From: an uncultured Lachnospiraceae bacterium
Lineage (GTDB): Bacteria > Bacillota > Clostridia > Lachnospirales > Lachnospiraceae
Reading direction: 5' to 3'
Assembly (NCBI GenBank): GCA_946549155.1
Contig: CAMNQN010000007.1
Location: forward strand, 1 to 26,658
DNA: 26,658 nt
In this document: positions 15,724 through 22,781 of the stretch, one piece after another
How the letters are laid out: each line of letters opens with the position of its first letter
How positions within the stretch are numbered: position 1 is the stretch's first letter
Notes under the pieces: generated by a model
Seen by the model: only the letters and a program-made list of their open reading frames with translations
The model's database searches: none
What the model was told of the DNA's origin: nothing
Made by a program: the position numbers and the translations under genes

Positions 15724-15886
15724 ATTGTTCTCCTCCTTTTGCGCTCCGCTTTTCATTTCATATCTCTTATTTATTTTTTCACTTACCCTGTTTTTTATAC
15801 CCTCGCGTGCTTCTTTCTGCATTTTCCATTTTGCAATAGTCCCTCTCTTTTCTCCCGCATCCATCGTTTGATTCAAAAAAGAGCAT

Positions 15887-15929
15887 AAAAAAAGAGCTAT
15901 CTGACTTTCTCGTCATCAGATAGCTCTTT
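15887..15929 (-). terminator. Intrinsic terminator in the thioredoxin operon leader
   Basis: On the minus strand AAAGAGCTATCTGA (15929-15916) pairs perfectly with TCAGATAGCTCTTT (15904-15891) around an 11-base loop, and a run of seven T ends at 15887. It lies between a consensus promoter (16054-16082) and the thioredoxin start (15723), so it should stop most transcripts before trx unless overridden. The stop codon of the 7-residue leader ORF shares its first stem base. Confidence 0.85.
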
Positions 15930-15952
15930 CAGTGAATAATCTGAAGTTTCAC
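15929..15952 (-). CDS. Seven-residue leader peptide ORF (MKLQIIH)
   Basis: GTG AAA CTT CAG ATT ATT CAC TGA is preceded by a perfect AGGAGG (15960-15965) with 7-base spacing, as good a start signal as any gene here. The TGA's last base is the first base of the terminator stem, so a ribosome finishing this ORF would cover the left arm. TCAGAT inside the ORF is complementary to ATCTGA in that arm, offering a small alternative pairing. I infer a translated attenuator ORF. Confidence 0.55.
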   Translation of the reverse strand: MKLQIIH

Positions 15953-15998
15953 TATATAACCTCCTGTTCTCTTTACTCAGCCTTTGGTTTCCGATTAT

Positions 15999-16007
15999 CT
16001 AAGCCAT
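15999..16007 (-). CDS. Two-residue leader mini-ORF (Met-Ala-stop)
   Basis: ATG GCT TAG follows a perfect AGGAGG (16016-16021) with 8-base spacing, about 40 bases downstream of the expected transcription start. Start-stop mini-ORFs of this kind can hold ribosomes and are known in some leaders. Whether it is translated cannot be seen from sequence. It is recorded because the ribosome binding site is too good to be casual in an untranslated leader. Confidence 0.35.
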   Translation of the reverse strand: MA

Positions 16008-16053
16008 TGGACTGTCCTCCTAATTTTTTGTTTCTTTGTCTGTTGTTGAGGTT

Positions 16054-16082
16054 ATTATAATATTATTTTCCAGATATGTCAA
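16054..16082 (-). promoter_or_regulatory. Consensus sigma-A promoter of the thioredoxin operon
   Basis: On the minus strand TTGACA (16077-16082) and TATAAT (16054-16059) are both perfect and exactly 17 bases apart. This is the strongest promoter in the window. It lies about 50 bases past the stop of the solute-binding protein gene at 16133 and about 330 bases before the thioredoxin start. The whole 15724-16132 gap is thus promoter, leader and terminator. Confidence 0.9.
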
Positions 16083-16132
16083 TAGTATTTTTATAATTTA
16101 TTTCATTTTTATATATTTTCTGACTTTTTCCC

Positions 16133-17494
16133 TTATCCCTTCAGATAACTGTTTATAGTCCGCTGGGTTTTCTTCAGTGTGATATCAATATCCCCGTTTT
16201 CATCAAAGATCTTACTGATCTCACTGTCCGCCAGGGACAGCGCCTGCTGATATTTTGCGAATTTGGGCGTGATGATACCGTTTTCCATCACATTATTCAG
16301 AGTTTCCATGCTGATCACGGATGCGCCGCTCTCCATATTGGACAGAACGATGACCTCCGCCTCCCGGGAATTGGTGATGTGCCGCAGTGCAGACAGGCCC
16401 TGAGAGTAGCGGAAAAGATTCATCTGAATACCCTCGTCGTAGGTAAGCTTTTTTAAAAACTCCCAGGCCAGCTTCTCGTGCCTGGTCCGGTTGCTGATCC
16501 CCATCAGAAGGCATTCCACCACGGAGCTGTTCTTTCCCGGCTCAGCGGAGGGCACTGTAATGCAGTCCCACTGAAAATCCTTGTATTTCTTTATTTTATA
16601 GGGATAGGTCTTATAGTTGCGGTACTCCGCGAAGGACATGGGCGTGAAGGCCACGTTCCCGCTGTTAAAATCCTCCTGACTCACCTTCTGCCCGTTATTC
16701 AGATCCGAAATCCTGGCCGCAAATTTGATGGCGTCTGACACCCCGGCCCCCGCCAGATAGCACTGCTGGCCCTCCATATCAAAAAGCTGCTCCCCGTTGG
16801 AATAGGCCGCATCGATCCAGCTATAATTATAGGTACCGAACTGATCCGTCGTGCCGTCCCCATCTGTGTCCTTCGCCATTTTGCGGCAGATCTCGTACAT
16901 ATCCTCCCAGGTCCAGTCCGCCGACGGCATCTCAATATCCTCCTGCTCCAGCAGCGTCTTATTCACAAACATCAGCGTGGGCGCCGTCTCATAAGGAAGG
17001 GCATACTGATGTCCCCCGTACTCCCCCGCCTTCAGCGTAATAGGATAGTAAGCATCCTGATCAAAATCCTGATCCTTCTCCATCAAACCATCCAGGTTTT
17101 TCATCACACCCATGGACGAAAACAGATTAAAATCATCGTCCAGTACCATAAACACATCCGGCATCTCATCCTCCAGAAGCTTTCTGGACAGCCACTCGGA
17201 ATAATCGTCCTTAAGCACACCGCTGTAATAATGGACTTTCACACCCTCGTGCTCCTCCTCAAACTCCCGGATCGCCTGATCAATAATCGTATAACTGTTG
17301 GGATTCTCCACATCCCAGTTGCTTCCGGCAAACATTCCAAACTCCAGCACAACCTCCCTGGGATGAGCAGCCATATAAAGCGCGCCTCCGCCGGCGGCAA
17401 GCGCCAGGGCAAGCGCCGCCCCTGCCACATAGTTCTTTTTCACCTGAAACCTCTCTGCCTTTCTGTCCATATCTCTCCGTGGAAACACTTTCAT
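16133..17494 (-). CDS. Membrane-anchored family-1 extracellular solute-binding protein
   Basis: This 453-residue protein has one N-terminal hydrophobic helix (about 23-42) with no lipobox cysteine, so it is probably anchored by an uncleaved signal. It is followed by a MalE-like (SBP_bac_1) domain: a fold start with LEFGMFAGSNWDVENPNSY, the inner motif PDVFMVLDDDF, the sugar-binding-protein block YALPYETAPTLMFVNKTLLE, DWTWEDMYEICRKM, and the late block CLLMGISNRTRHEKLAWEFL. No matching MalF/MalG permeases are nearby. Its ATG is 1 base after the NarL-type regulator stop, so it belongs to the sensory operon. GGGAG lies 7 bases upstream of the start. It may serve as a sensor or accessory protein for the kinase at 18154-19467 rather than for transport, which is inference. 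Confidence 0.85.
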   Translation of the reverse strand: MKVFPRRDMDRKAERFQVKKNYVAGAALALALAAGGGALYMAAHPREVVLEFGMFAGSNWDVENPNSYTIIDQAIREFEEEHEGVKVHYYSGVLKDDYSEWLSRKLLEDEMPDVFMVLDDDFNLFSSMGVMKNLDGLMEKDQDFDQDAYYPITLKAGEYGGHQYALPYETAPTLMFVNKTLLEQEDIEMPSADWTWEDMYEICRKMAKDTDGDGTTDQFGTYNYSWIDAAYSNGEQLFDMEGQQCYLAGAGVSDAIKFAARISDLNNGQKVSQEDFNSGNVAFTPMSFAEYRNYKTYPYKIKKYKDFQWDCITVPSAEPGKNSSVVECLLMGISNRTRHEKLAWEFLKKLTYDEGIQMNLFRYSQGLSALRHITNSREAEVIVLSNMESGASVISMETLNNVMENGIITPKFAKYQQALSLADSEISKIFDENGDIDITLKKTQRTINSYLKG

Positions 17495-17495
17495 C

Positions 17496-18161
17496 CTAGT
17501 TCTCCCACCTGTCGCCCCGTGTCTGCACCGCCCAGATCGCCAGCTGCGTCCGGTCCCGCAGTCCCAGCTTATTTAAAATACTGCTGAGATAATTGCGCAC
17601 CGTGCCCTCGGAAAGCCTCAGCGCCTCCGCGATCTCCTTGTTGGCGGCCCCCTTCTCCACCTGGGCAATGATTTTCCACTCAGTTCTGGTGAGCGTGTCC
17701 GCCTCCTTACTGCTGACCTGGATCGCAAAATTAGACTGGGCCATCTGGGAAAACAGCCGCAGCACCTTGGCGGCAATGTCGGGATTGATCATGGCCTTGC
17801 CGTCATACACCGTATTGATGGCCTCCGTCAGCTCGTCCATGGACACACCCTTCAGCAGATAACCGCTGGCCCCGTATTTCAACGCGTTAAACACAAACTC
17901 ATCATCATCAAAGGTGGTCAGAATTACAATCTTGATCTCCGGATAATTCTCCTTAATGATCTTGGTACACTGCACGCCGTCCATCTTCGGCATCCGTACA
18001 TCCATCAAAATCACATCCGGCTTGTTCTGGCGGACGCACTTAATCACTTCCTGCCCGTTTGCCGCCACGTCCGTAACCTCCAGTCCCGGACGGTTACTGA
18101 TCACAATCTTCAGGCTCTCCCGAATCAATTCCTGATCGTCTGCTATTAATACTCTAATCAT
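17496..18161 (-). CDS. NarL/FixJ-type response regulator
   Basis: This 221-residue regulator has an N-terminal receiver domain (VLIADDQELIRESL, phosphoacceptor Asp in VILMDVRMPKMDG, switch Thr and Lys in VILTTFDDDE and YLLKG) and a C-terminal LuxR-type helix-turn-helix (about 150-215: LTRTEWKIIAQVEKGAANKE, then LRLSEGTVRNYLSSILNKLG). The ATG at 18161 overlaps the last 8 bases of the kinase gene (ATGATTAG), with GGGGAG 4 bases upstream, so translation is coupled. It probably controls the importer operon at 20669-24290 or its own operon, where palindromes sit near the promoters. Confidence 0.95.
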   Translation of the reverse strand: MIRVLIADDQELIRESLKIVISNRPGLEVTDVAANGQEVIKCVRQNKPDVILMDVRMPKMDGVQCTKIIKENYPEIKIVILTTFDDDEFVFNALKYGASGYLLKGVSMDELTEAINTVYDGKAMINPDIAAKVLRLFSQMAQSNFAIQVSSKEADTLTRTEWKIIAQVEKGAANKEIAEALRLSEGTVRNYLSSILNKLGLRDRTQLAIWAVQTRGDRWEN

Positions 18162-19467
18162 AGGTCTCCCCCCATCTAATCGGTATCTCAGCATTCACCA
18201 CAAATCCATGGCTGCCATCGAACCCCACAGTGCCCCCCAGCATTCCAATCCTCTCCTGAATATGTTTCGTGCCAAAGCCGCTTTTAATCTCTTTACATCC
18301 CCTTCCATTGTCCCGAATCTGGAGCTTCACCACAGAATCCTGCTTTTTGATGGTAATCCAAATCGTGCTGGCCTGTCCATGGCGCATCGCGTTGGTAACG
18401 CTCTCCTGCACCACGCGGTAAATCGCCATCTCCTCGTCCTCATCAAATTTCAACTCCACATCGTCGCAGAAAAAATAAATTTTCACATCGGTCACACCGG
18501 TCATATCGGAAATCATCTTCTGAATAGCAAATTTCAGGTTCAGGCGCTCCAGGGAATCGGGCCGCAGCGCATTCACCGACCGGCGCACGTCCTTGATCCC
18601 GTTGCGGGCCACCTCAGAAATCATCTCCAGCTGATGCTTCGTCTTTTCCGGCGAAATATCCACAATGGTCAGGCAGGCGTCCAGCCCCATCACAATCTCC
18701 GTCAGCACATGGCCGATGGTATCATGGATTTCTCTGGCCAGCCGGTTCCGCTCCCTGGTCTGAGTCATTTTCTCCACCATCTGCGCATACTCCTGAAGCT
18801 GCGCATTGACATTCTCCAGCTCGTCGTAAAGCGTGTTGACCTCCTTTATGGTCTCCCGCTGGCGGCTGATCACATAAATACAGTACACCGCAAACAGTAC
18901 AATATTCAGGGAATTCAGCGCATTATAAAAAATCAAACAGAGCTGCTGGGTAGGAAGATCGAAATACTGAATATAATCGATCAGAGAATACAGCCCCGAC
19001 CGAATGTCCATCAGGTCATGGCCGGCCAGCAGATAGCCGCCCACCGTAACCGCAATCAGCAGATACGCCTCCTTCCGGTCCTGAAGATAAAACAGGATAT
19101 TGGCGGAGATCATCAGCAAAATACCCGTATAGTTAAAATCCAGATAATAAATCAAAAGATAGCCTACCACCACATCCAGCCCCAGGCTGCAGCCGATAAT
19201 CTTTACGTTTCCCCTGAAAGCAAACTCCCTGAGCCCGAAGGAGAGCAGCAATACCAGCAGCAATACCCCGCAGCGTAAAATATTCTGCATGGGATTCCAG
19301 GGAATCGCCGTCACACTCCCCAGAAAATCCCGGGCATTATAATCAATCCTGATCTTCTCCGTAGTGATATAGATAAACACCACAATGAAGAGGATCACAA
19401 TCACATTGATGGTCAAAAGCGCGGTACGAAAGACCATATTTTCTCTTTTTACCGTTTCTTTCTTCAC
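18154..19467 (-). CDS. NarX/LiaS-like sensor histidine kinase (HisKA_3)
   Basis: This 437-residue kinase has five to six N-terminal membrane helices in the first 200 residues (for example TALLTINVIVILFIVVFIYI and CGVLLLVLLLSFGL), then a coiled-coil-like linker, the HisKA_3 box with RNRLAREIHDTIGHVLTEI, and a HATPase domain (VVQESVTNAMRHG, IRDNGRGC, GFGTKHIQERIGMLGG). No sizeable extracellular domain is visible, so sensing may depend on the membrane-anchored sugar-binding protein encoded 11 bases upstream. I chose the GTG at 19467, because GGGGAG lies 5 bases upstream. A GTG at 19482 overlaps the previous stop but lacks such a site. Confidence 0.93.
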   Translation of the reverse strand: MKKETVKRENMVFRTALLTINVIVILFIVVFIYITTEKIRIDYNARDFLGSVTAIPWNPMQNILRCGVLLLVLLLSFGLREFAFRGNVKIIGCSLGLDVVVGYLLIYYLDFNYTGILLMISANILFYLQDRKEAYLLIAVTVGGYLLAGHDLMDIRSGLYSLIDYIQYFDLPTQQLCLIFYNALNSLNIVLFAVYCIYVISRQRETIKEVNTLYDELENVNAQLQEYAQMVEKMTQTRERNRLAREIHDTIGHVLTEIVMGLDACLTIVDISPEKTKHQLEMISEVARNGIKDVRRSVNALRPDSLERLNLKFAIQKMISDMTGVTDVKIYFFCDDVELKFDEDEEMAIYRVVQESVTNAMRHGQASTIWITIKKQDSVVKLQIRDNGRGCKEIKSGFGTKHIQERIGMLGGTVGFDGSHGFVVNAEIPIRWGETYD

Positions 19468-19478
19468 CGTTTCTCCCC

Positions 19479-20453
19479 TCACTGCCAGCTGTTCATTTCA
19501 AACTCATCAATATTTTCCTGGGTAATCATCACCGGCTCAATGCGCACGTATTCCTCCACCGGTTCGCCATCCAGGTAGCGGTATGCCATCTGGGCCGCCA
19601 CCTTTCCGATCTCCTTCGGACTCTGGGCGCTGGTGCCGGTCACATACCCCAGCTTCATCATGGCTTTGGAATCAGGAGAGCCGTCCACTCCGTAGATCAG
19701 CGCCGTATCGTACCTTCCCCTCTGCTGCAATGCCGACAGCGCCCCCAGCGCCATGGGGTCATTTCCTCCGAAAATCACGTCAAACTCCACCCCTTCCTCC
19801 AGAAGCTCTGCCATCACCTCCGCGCCCACCTCCATCTCGCCGGACGCCGATACCTGACGGACCACCTGGTATCCCTCCTGCCCGGCAATGGTGTCCAGAA
19901 ATCCCTCCACACGGTCGCAGACGGAAGCCTGTCCAGGGTACTCCAGAATGATGATCCGGGCTCTTTTGATCCGCGTCATCATATCCTCCGCGCACTGCTG
20001 TCCCGCCTTGTAGTTGTCTGACTCGATCACGGACACCGCATAGCTGGTATCTTTGATTCGGGTATCCACATTTATAACGGGAATCCCTGCCTCCCGGCAG
20101 GCCACCAGGGCCGGTTCCACCGCTTCCCAGTCCACAGGGTTTAAGAACAGCACCTCAATGCCCTCCTCAATCATATCCAGAATCTGCTCATTCTGTTTCT
20201 CCTGATCCTGAGCCGGATCCCGGCTGATCATCCTATCCCCGTTTCCCTCCAGCACCTCCTGAATCGATTCGTGAAGGACATCAAAGAAAGGATTGCTGCG
20301 GGACATATAAGTAGCCCCCATCAGATGAAAGCGTCCTCCCCCTCTGGATCCGGAGCCGTCTTCCCCGGCCACGCTGACCAGGCCCAAAATCAAAAACAGG
20401 ATCAGCGCCCCTGAAATTCCTATCCCGTTTTTCCAGGAAATTTTCTTCTTCAT
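19479..20453 (-). CDS. Membrane-anchored sugar-binding protein, likely kinase partner
   Basis: This 324-residue protein has one N-terminal hydrophobic helix (about 11-29) with no lipobox cysteine or clear cleavage site, then a Gly/Ser-rich spacer and a ribose-type periplasmic-binding domain (FHLMGATYMSRSNPFFDVLH, LFLNPVDWEAVEPAL, VIFGGNDPMALGALSAL, IYGVDGSPDSKAMM). It is divergent from the two transport-associated binding proteins here. It heads an operon with a kinase and regulator. Known precedent is XylFII, a membrane-bound xylose-binding protein that works with LytS/YesN to switch on a xylose importer in clostridia. I infer the same kind of role here. AGGAAGGG lies 2 bases before the ATG, a close but workable spacing. 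Confidence 0.88.
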   Translation of the reverse strand: MKKKISWKNGIGISGALILFLILGLVSVAGEDGSGSRGGGRFHLMGATYMSRSNPFFDVLHESIQEVLEGNGDRMISRDPAQDQEKQNEQILDMIEEGIEVLFLNPVDWEAVEPALVACREAGIPVINVDTRIKDTSYAVSVIESDNYKAGQQCAEDMMTRIKRARIIILEYPGQASVCDRVEGFLDTIAGQEGYQVVRQVSASGEMEVGAEVMAELLEEGVEFDVIFGGNDPMALGALSALQQRGRYDTALIYGVDGSPDSKAMMKLGYVTGTSAQSPKEIGKVAAQMAYRYLDGEPVEEYVRIEPVMITQENIDEFEMNSWQ

Positions 20454-20495
20454 AACCCTTCCTCATGCAGTCTCTTTTATTTTTTTCTTTCTTTC

Positions 20496-20504
20496 AGTAT
20501 ATCA
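20496..20504 (-). promoter_or_regulatory. Extended -10 promoter of the second sensory operon
   Basis: On the minus strand TGATATACT is an extended -10 box, with TATACT matching 5 of 6. No -35 hexamer stands at 17 bases. It gives a leader of about 36 bases before the ATG at 20453. The inverted repeat at 20530-20541 lies about 40-50 bases upstream of the start point, a usual activator position. Confidence 0.55.
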
Positions 20505-20529
20505 CAGGCCAACACCCTTTAGCGAGTCG

Positions 20530-20541
20530 TTTTCACGAAAA
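20530..20541. promoter_or_regulatory. TTTTC-AC-GAAAA inverted repeat upstream of the sensory operon
   Basis: The arms TTTTC and GAAAA are exact complements with a 2-base spacer. They resemble the core of the palindrome TATTTTCGAAAATA at 9977. A regulator site is plausible because of its position relative to the promoter, but arms this short and AT-rich occur by chance. Confidence 0.3.
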
Positions 20542-20605
20542 ATACCTGAAGCTTCCAAAACAGCAGCGCCAGGCGTGCTGCCGCAGGCGGAAGGAACAGT
20601 AACAT

Positions 20606-20641
20606 AAAAGGTGCAGAGCTCCCTTAAGGGAACCCTGCACC
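20606..20641 (-). terminator. Intrinsic terminator of importer operon 2
   Basis: On the minus strand GGTGCAGGGTTCCC (20641-20628) pairs with GGGAGCTCTGCACC (20623-20610) through 14 bp, two of them G-U in RNA, closing a TTAA loop and followed by TTTTATG. It lies 27 bases after the stop of the binding-protein gene at 20669. Confidence 0.8.
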
Positions 20642-20668
20642 ATCAGGAGCCTGTATTGCTGTCAATTC

Positions 20669-21619
20669 TTATTTGAAATCTGCTACGTTGGAAGCGTCAA
20701 CGGTAGAAACACCGGTGTCAACTACTTCGCCGCCCAGATCTTCGCCGCGCTCCATCGCAACTACAGCGTCGATGGCGTCCTCACCCATTACGTTGGGGTT
20801 CTGAGCCATGAATGCCAGCAGCTCGCCGCCCTCTACATGAGCGATATTGGAGTCGGATTTATCCCAGCCTACACAGTAGATCGTCAGGTCATCCTTTGCA
20901 GCATCAGCTACCGCAGCAGCCGCGCCATTGGTAGCGCCGTCGTTGGTTCCGTAAATTGCCACAACGCCGTTGGCGATCAGAGTATTTGCCAGCTCCTGAG
21001 CCTTTGCGTTGTCGCCGTCAGAATACTGACGCTCGCCCAGTTCAAAATCGGTTCCCTCAAATACGGAAGCAAAACCGTCATAACGGTTCTGGCAGGAGTC
21101 TACACCAGCCTGTGCGTCCACGATACCGATGGTTCCCTCAGTAACGCCGGCCTCATCCAGAACTGCCTTCAGGTACTCACCGGCCTGAACGCCGCCTGCG
21201 TAGTTGTCCGTTGCAAACGTTGCAGAGCCTTCCAGGCTTGCGGGAGCATCTACGTAAATAATCTTGATTCCCGCATCCAGCGCTTCCTGTAATGCATTGT
21301 TGCAGGAGGTAGCGTCATTGCAGGCGATGATGATGTAGTTTGCGCCGTCGGAGATGGCAGCCTCAATCTTCTGGATCTGCTGTGCGTTATCCTTGGTCTC
21401 CGGAGCCATCCAGGTCATCTCAATGTTGTTTCCGGCTTCGTTGTATTCCGCCACCTTCGCCTCTGCAGCCTCTTTCAGACGAACCCAGTGCACATCCATC
21501 TGATCCATGGTAATCAGAGCTACCTTGGTCTCCACCGGAGTCTCCTCCGCAAATCCCACGGTACCCAGGCTAAGTGCCATTGCTGCTGTCATAACCATTG
21601 CTAATGCTTTCTTTTTCAT
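20669..21619 (-). CDS. Sugar ABC transporter substrate-binding protein (paralogue 2)
   Basis: This 316-residue exported binding protein of the ribose class is the last gene of importer operon 2. The signal peptide (MKKKALAMVMTAAMALSLG, cleavage likely at GFA-EE) has no lipobox cysteine. The mature part shares blocks with the protein at 6378-7304: LITMDQMDVHWV, MAPETKDNAQQIQ, FEGTDFELGERQYSDGD and AFMAQNPNVMGEDA. The ligand is therefore probably related but not identical. I chose the ATG at 21619, because AGGAGG lies about 9 bases upstream. An upstream in-frame start at 21655 would put charged residues before the signal peptide. The start is 68 bases after the permease stop. Confidence 0.94.
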   Translation of the reverse strand: MKKKALAMVMTAAMALSLGTVGFAEETPVETKVALITMDQMDVHWVRLKEAAEAKVAEYNEAGNNIEMTWMAPETKDNAQQIQKIEAAISDGANYIIIACNDATSCNNALQEALDAGIKIIYVDAPASLEGSATFATDNYAGGVQAGEYLKAVLDEAGVTEGTIGIVDAQAGVDSCQNRYDGFASVFEGTDFELGERQYSDGDNAKAQELANTLIANGVVAIYGTNDGATNGAAAAVADAAKDDLTIYCVGWDKSDSNIAHVEGGELLAFMAQNPNVMGEDAIDAVVAMERGEDLGGEVVDTGVSTVDASNVADFK

Positions 21620-21687
21620 TTTGTTTCTCCTCCTAAAATGATTTTTTATTGTCAAAGACCGTCACGGCCTCTGAAACCGTTTTGAAA

Positions 21688-22689
21688 TTATTTGTTCTTT
21701 TTCCCCAGCATGCCGTTGCGGCGCATAATATCCAGAAGTACGCAGGCCACTACGATGATACCGATAATGATGTTTCGCATAGCTACCGGAACATTGGCCA
21801 GGGTCAGGCCGTTCTGCAGGATAGCCCATACGGAAGCGCCGGCGATTACGCCTACCAGAAGTCCGCTGCCTCCCAAAGTGGAGATACCGCCGATAACGGC
21901 TGCGGCTACGCCGTACATCTCATAGCTTAAGCCCGCCTGCATGGAGCCCATTCCGGCTGCAGCCATGGTCACCAGCCCTGCCACGAAGGAACAGAAGGCG
22001 GAGATCATATAAGCGGTGGCGGTGGTCTTAAATACGTTTACACCGGAAAGCCTGGCCGCATCCACGTTAGACCCGATAGCATAGATATGACGGCCGGTAC
22101 GGGTATAATTCATGATGTAGTTGAACACAAACCAGATAATCAGAGTCACAATAACGCCATAGTACAAAAAGCCGATCTTTCCATAGTAGAACAGATCCCG
22201 CAGGCCCTCCGCCAGAGGAGCGTTCCCGATATCGCCGGTGTTATAGTTGCCGTTTACGATCTCTGCCAGTCCACGGCAGATGGTCATGGTACCCAGCGTT
22301 CCGATGAAGGGCGGCAGCTTGAATTTACCTACCAGGATACCGTTCACCACACCCACAGCCAGGCAGGCTGCCAGATCAATGATAAGCGCCACGATCGGAT
22401 TTACCCCATTGCAGATCAATGTGGCGGAAATCATCGCGGACATACCCAGAACCGATCCGATGGACAGGTCAATGTTGCCGGTAATACACACGATTCCCTG
22501 TCCGATACCTACCAGCAGGTACGGGCAGATGGAGCGGGTCAGATTCAGCAGATTTCTCTGTTTCGCGAAATTCGGGTTCATTACAGCGAAGATAATCATC
22601 AGGATTACCACGCCGGCGAAGGCGGTGATCACCGACGCCATACCCGGAATCGCCATAAATTTCTGAAATGAGTTCTTTTTCTTATTCAT
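21688..22689 (-). CDS. Sugar ABC transporter permease (RbsC type, paralogue 2)
   Basis: This 333-residue membrane permease of the ribose-importer class has about 9-10 hydrophobic helices. It shares the blocks VCITGNIDLSIGSVLGMSAM, LPPFIGTLGTMTICRGLAEI and GVAAAVIGGISTLGGSG with the permease at 7376-8374. AAGGAG lies about 11 bases before the ATG, a rather long spacing. It is separated from the ATPase by 92 bases that contain a strong GC hairpin, an unusual gap in this kind of operon, where the neighbouring copy has 13 bases. Confidence 0.94.
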   Translation of the reverse strand: MNKKKNSFQKFMAIPGMASVITAFAGVVILMIIFAVMNPNFAKQRNLLNLTRSICPYLLVGIGQGIVCITGNIDLSIGSVLGMSAMISATLICNGVNPIVALIIDLAACLAVGVVNGILVGKFKLPPFIGTLGTMTICRGLAEIVNGNYNTGDIGNAPLAEGLRDLFYYGKIGFLYYGVIVTLIIWFVFNYIMNYTRTGRHIYAIGSNVDAARLSGVNVFKTTATAYMISAFCSFVAGLVTMAAAGMGSMQAGLSYEMYGVAAAVIGGISTLGGSGLLVGVIAGASVWAILQNGLTLANVPVAMRNIIIGIIVVACVLLDIMRRNGMLGKKNK

Positions 22690-22732
22690 AGCAGGTTACA
22701 CTCCTTTTTTCTGTTTTTGTTCACTGATTATG

Positions 22733-22767
22733 CTCCGTGCGGCCCCGCGTCAGGTCTGCCGCCGGAG
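22733..22767 (-). promoter_or_regulatory. GC-rich hairpin between ATPase and permease genes
   Basis: On the minus strand CTCCG-GCGGC (22767-22758) pairs with GCCGC-A-CGGAG (22743-22733), a 10-bp GC stem with one bulged A. No T-tract follows. It probably shapes mRNA stability or translation between the two genes and is absent from importer operon 1. Confidence 0.5.
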
Positions 22768-22781
22768 GGTTTGCAAAGCCT

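Noticed and set aside
15724..15876. N-terminal extension of thioredoxin in the same frame
   Set aside because: The extension is rich in Lys, Glu and Arg and unlike any thioredoxin, while a strong ribosome binding site precedes the internal ATG at 15723.
15887..16050. T-box or known metabolite riboswitch in the thioredoxin leader
   Set aside because: I find no T-box consensus (TGGNACCGCG-like) and no familiar aptamer core. The tiny ORFs with strong ribosome binding sites explain the layout better.
18208..19278. A 356-codon open frame on the plus strand
   Set aside because: It lies wholly antisense to the sensor kinase gene, with a His/Gln/Asn-rich composition and no domain.
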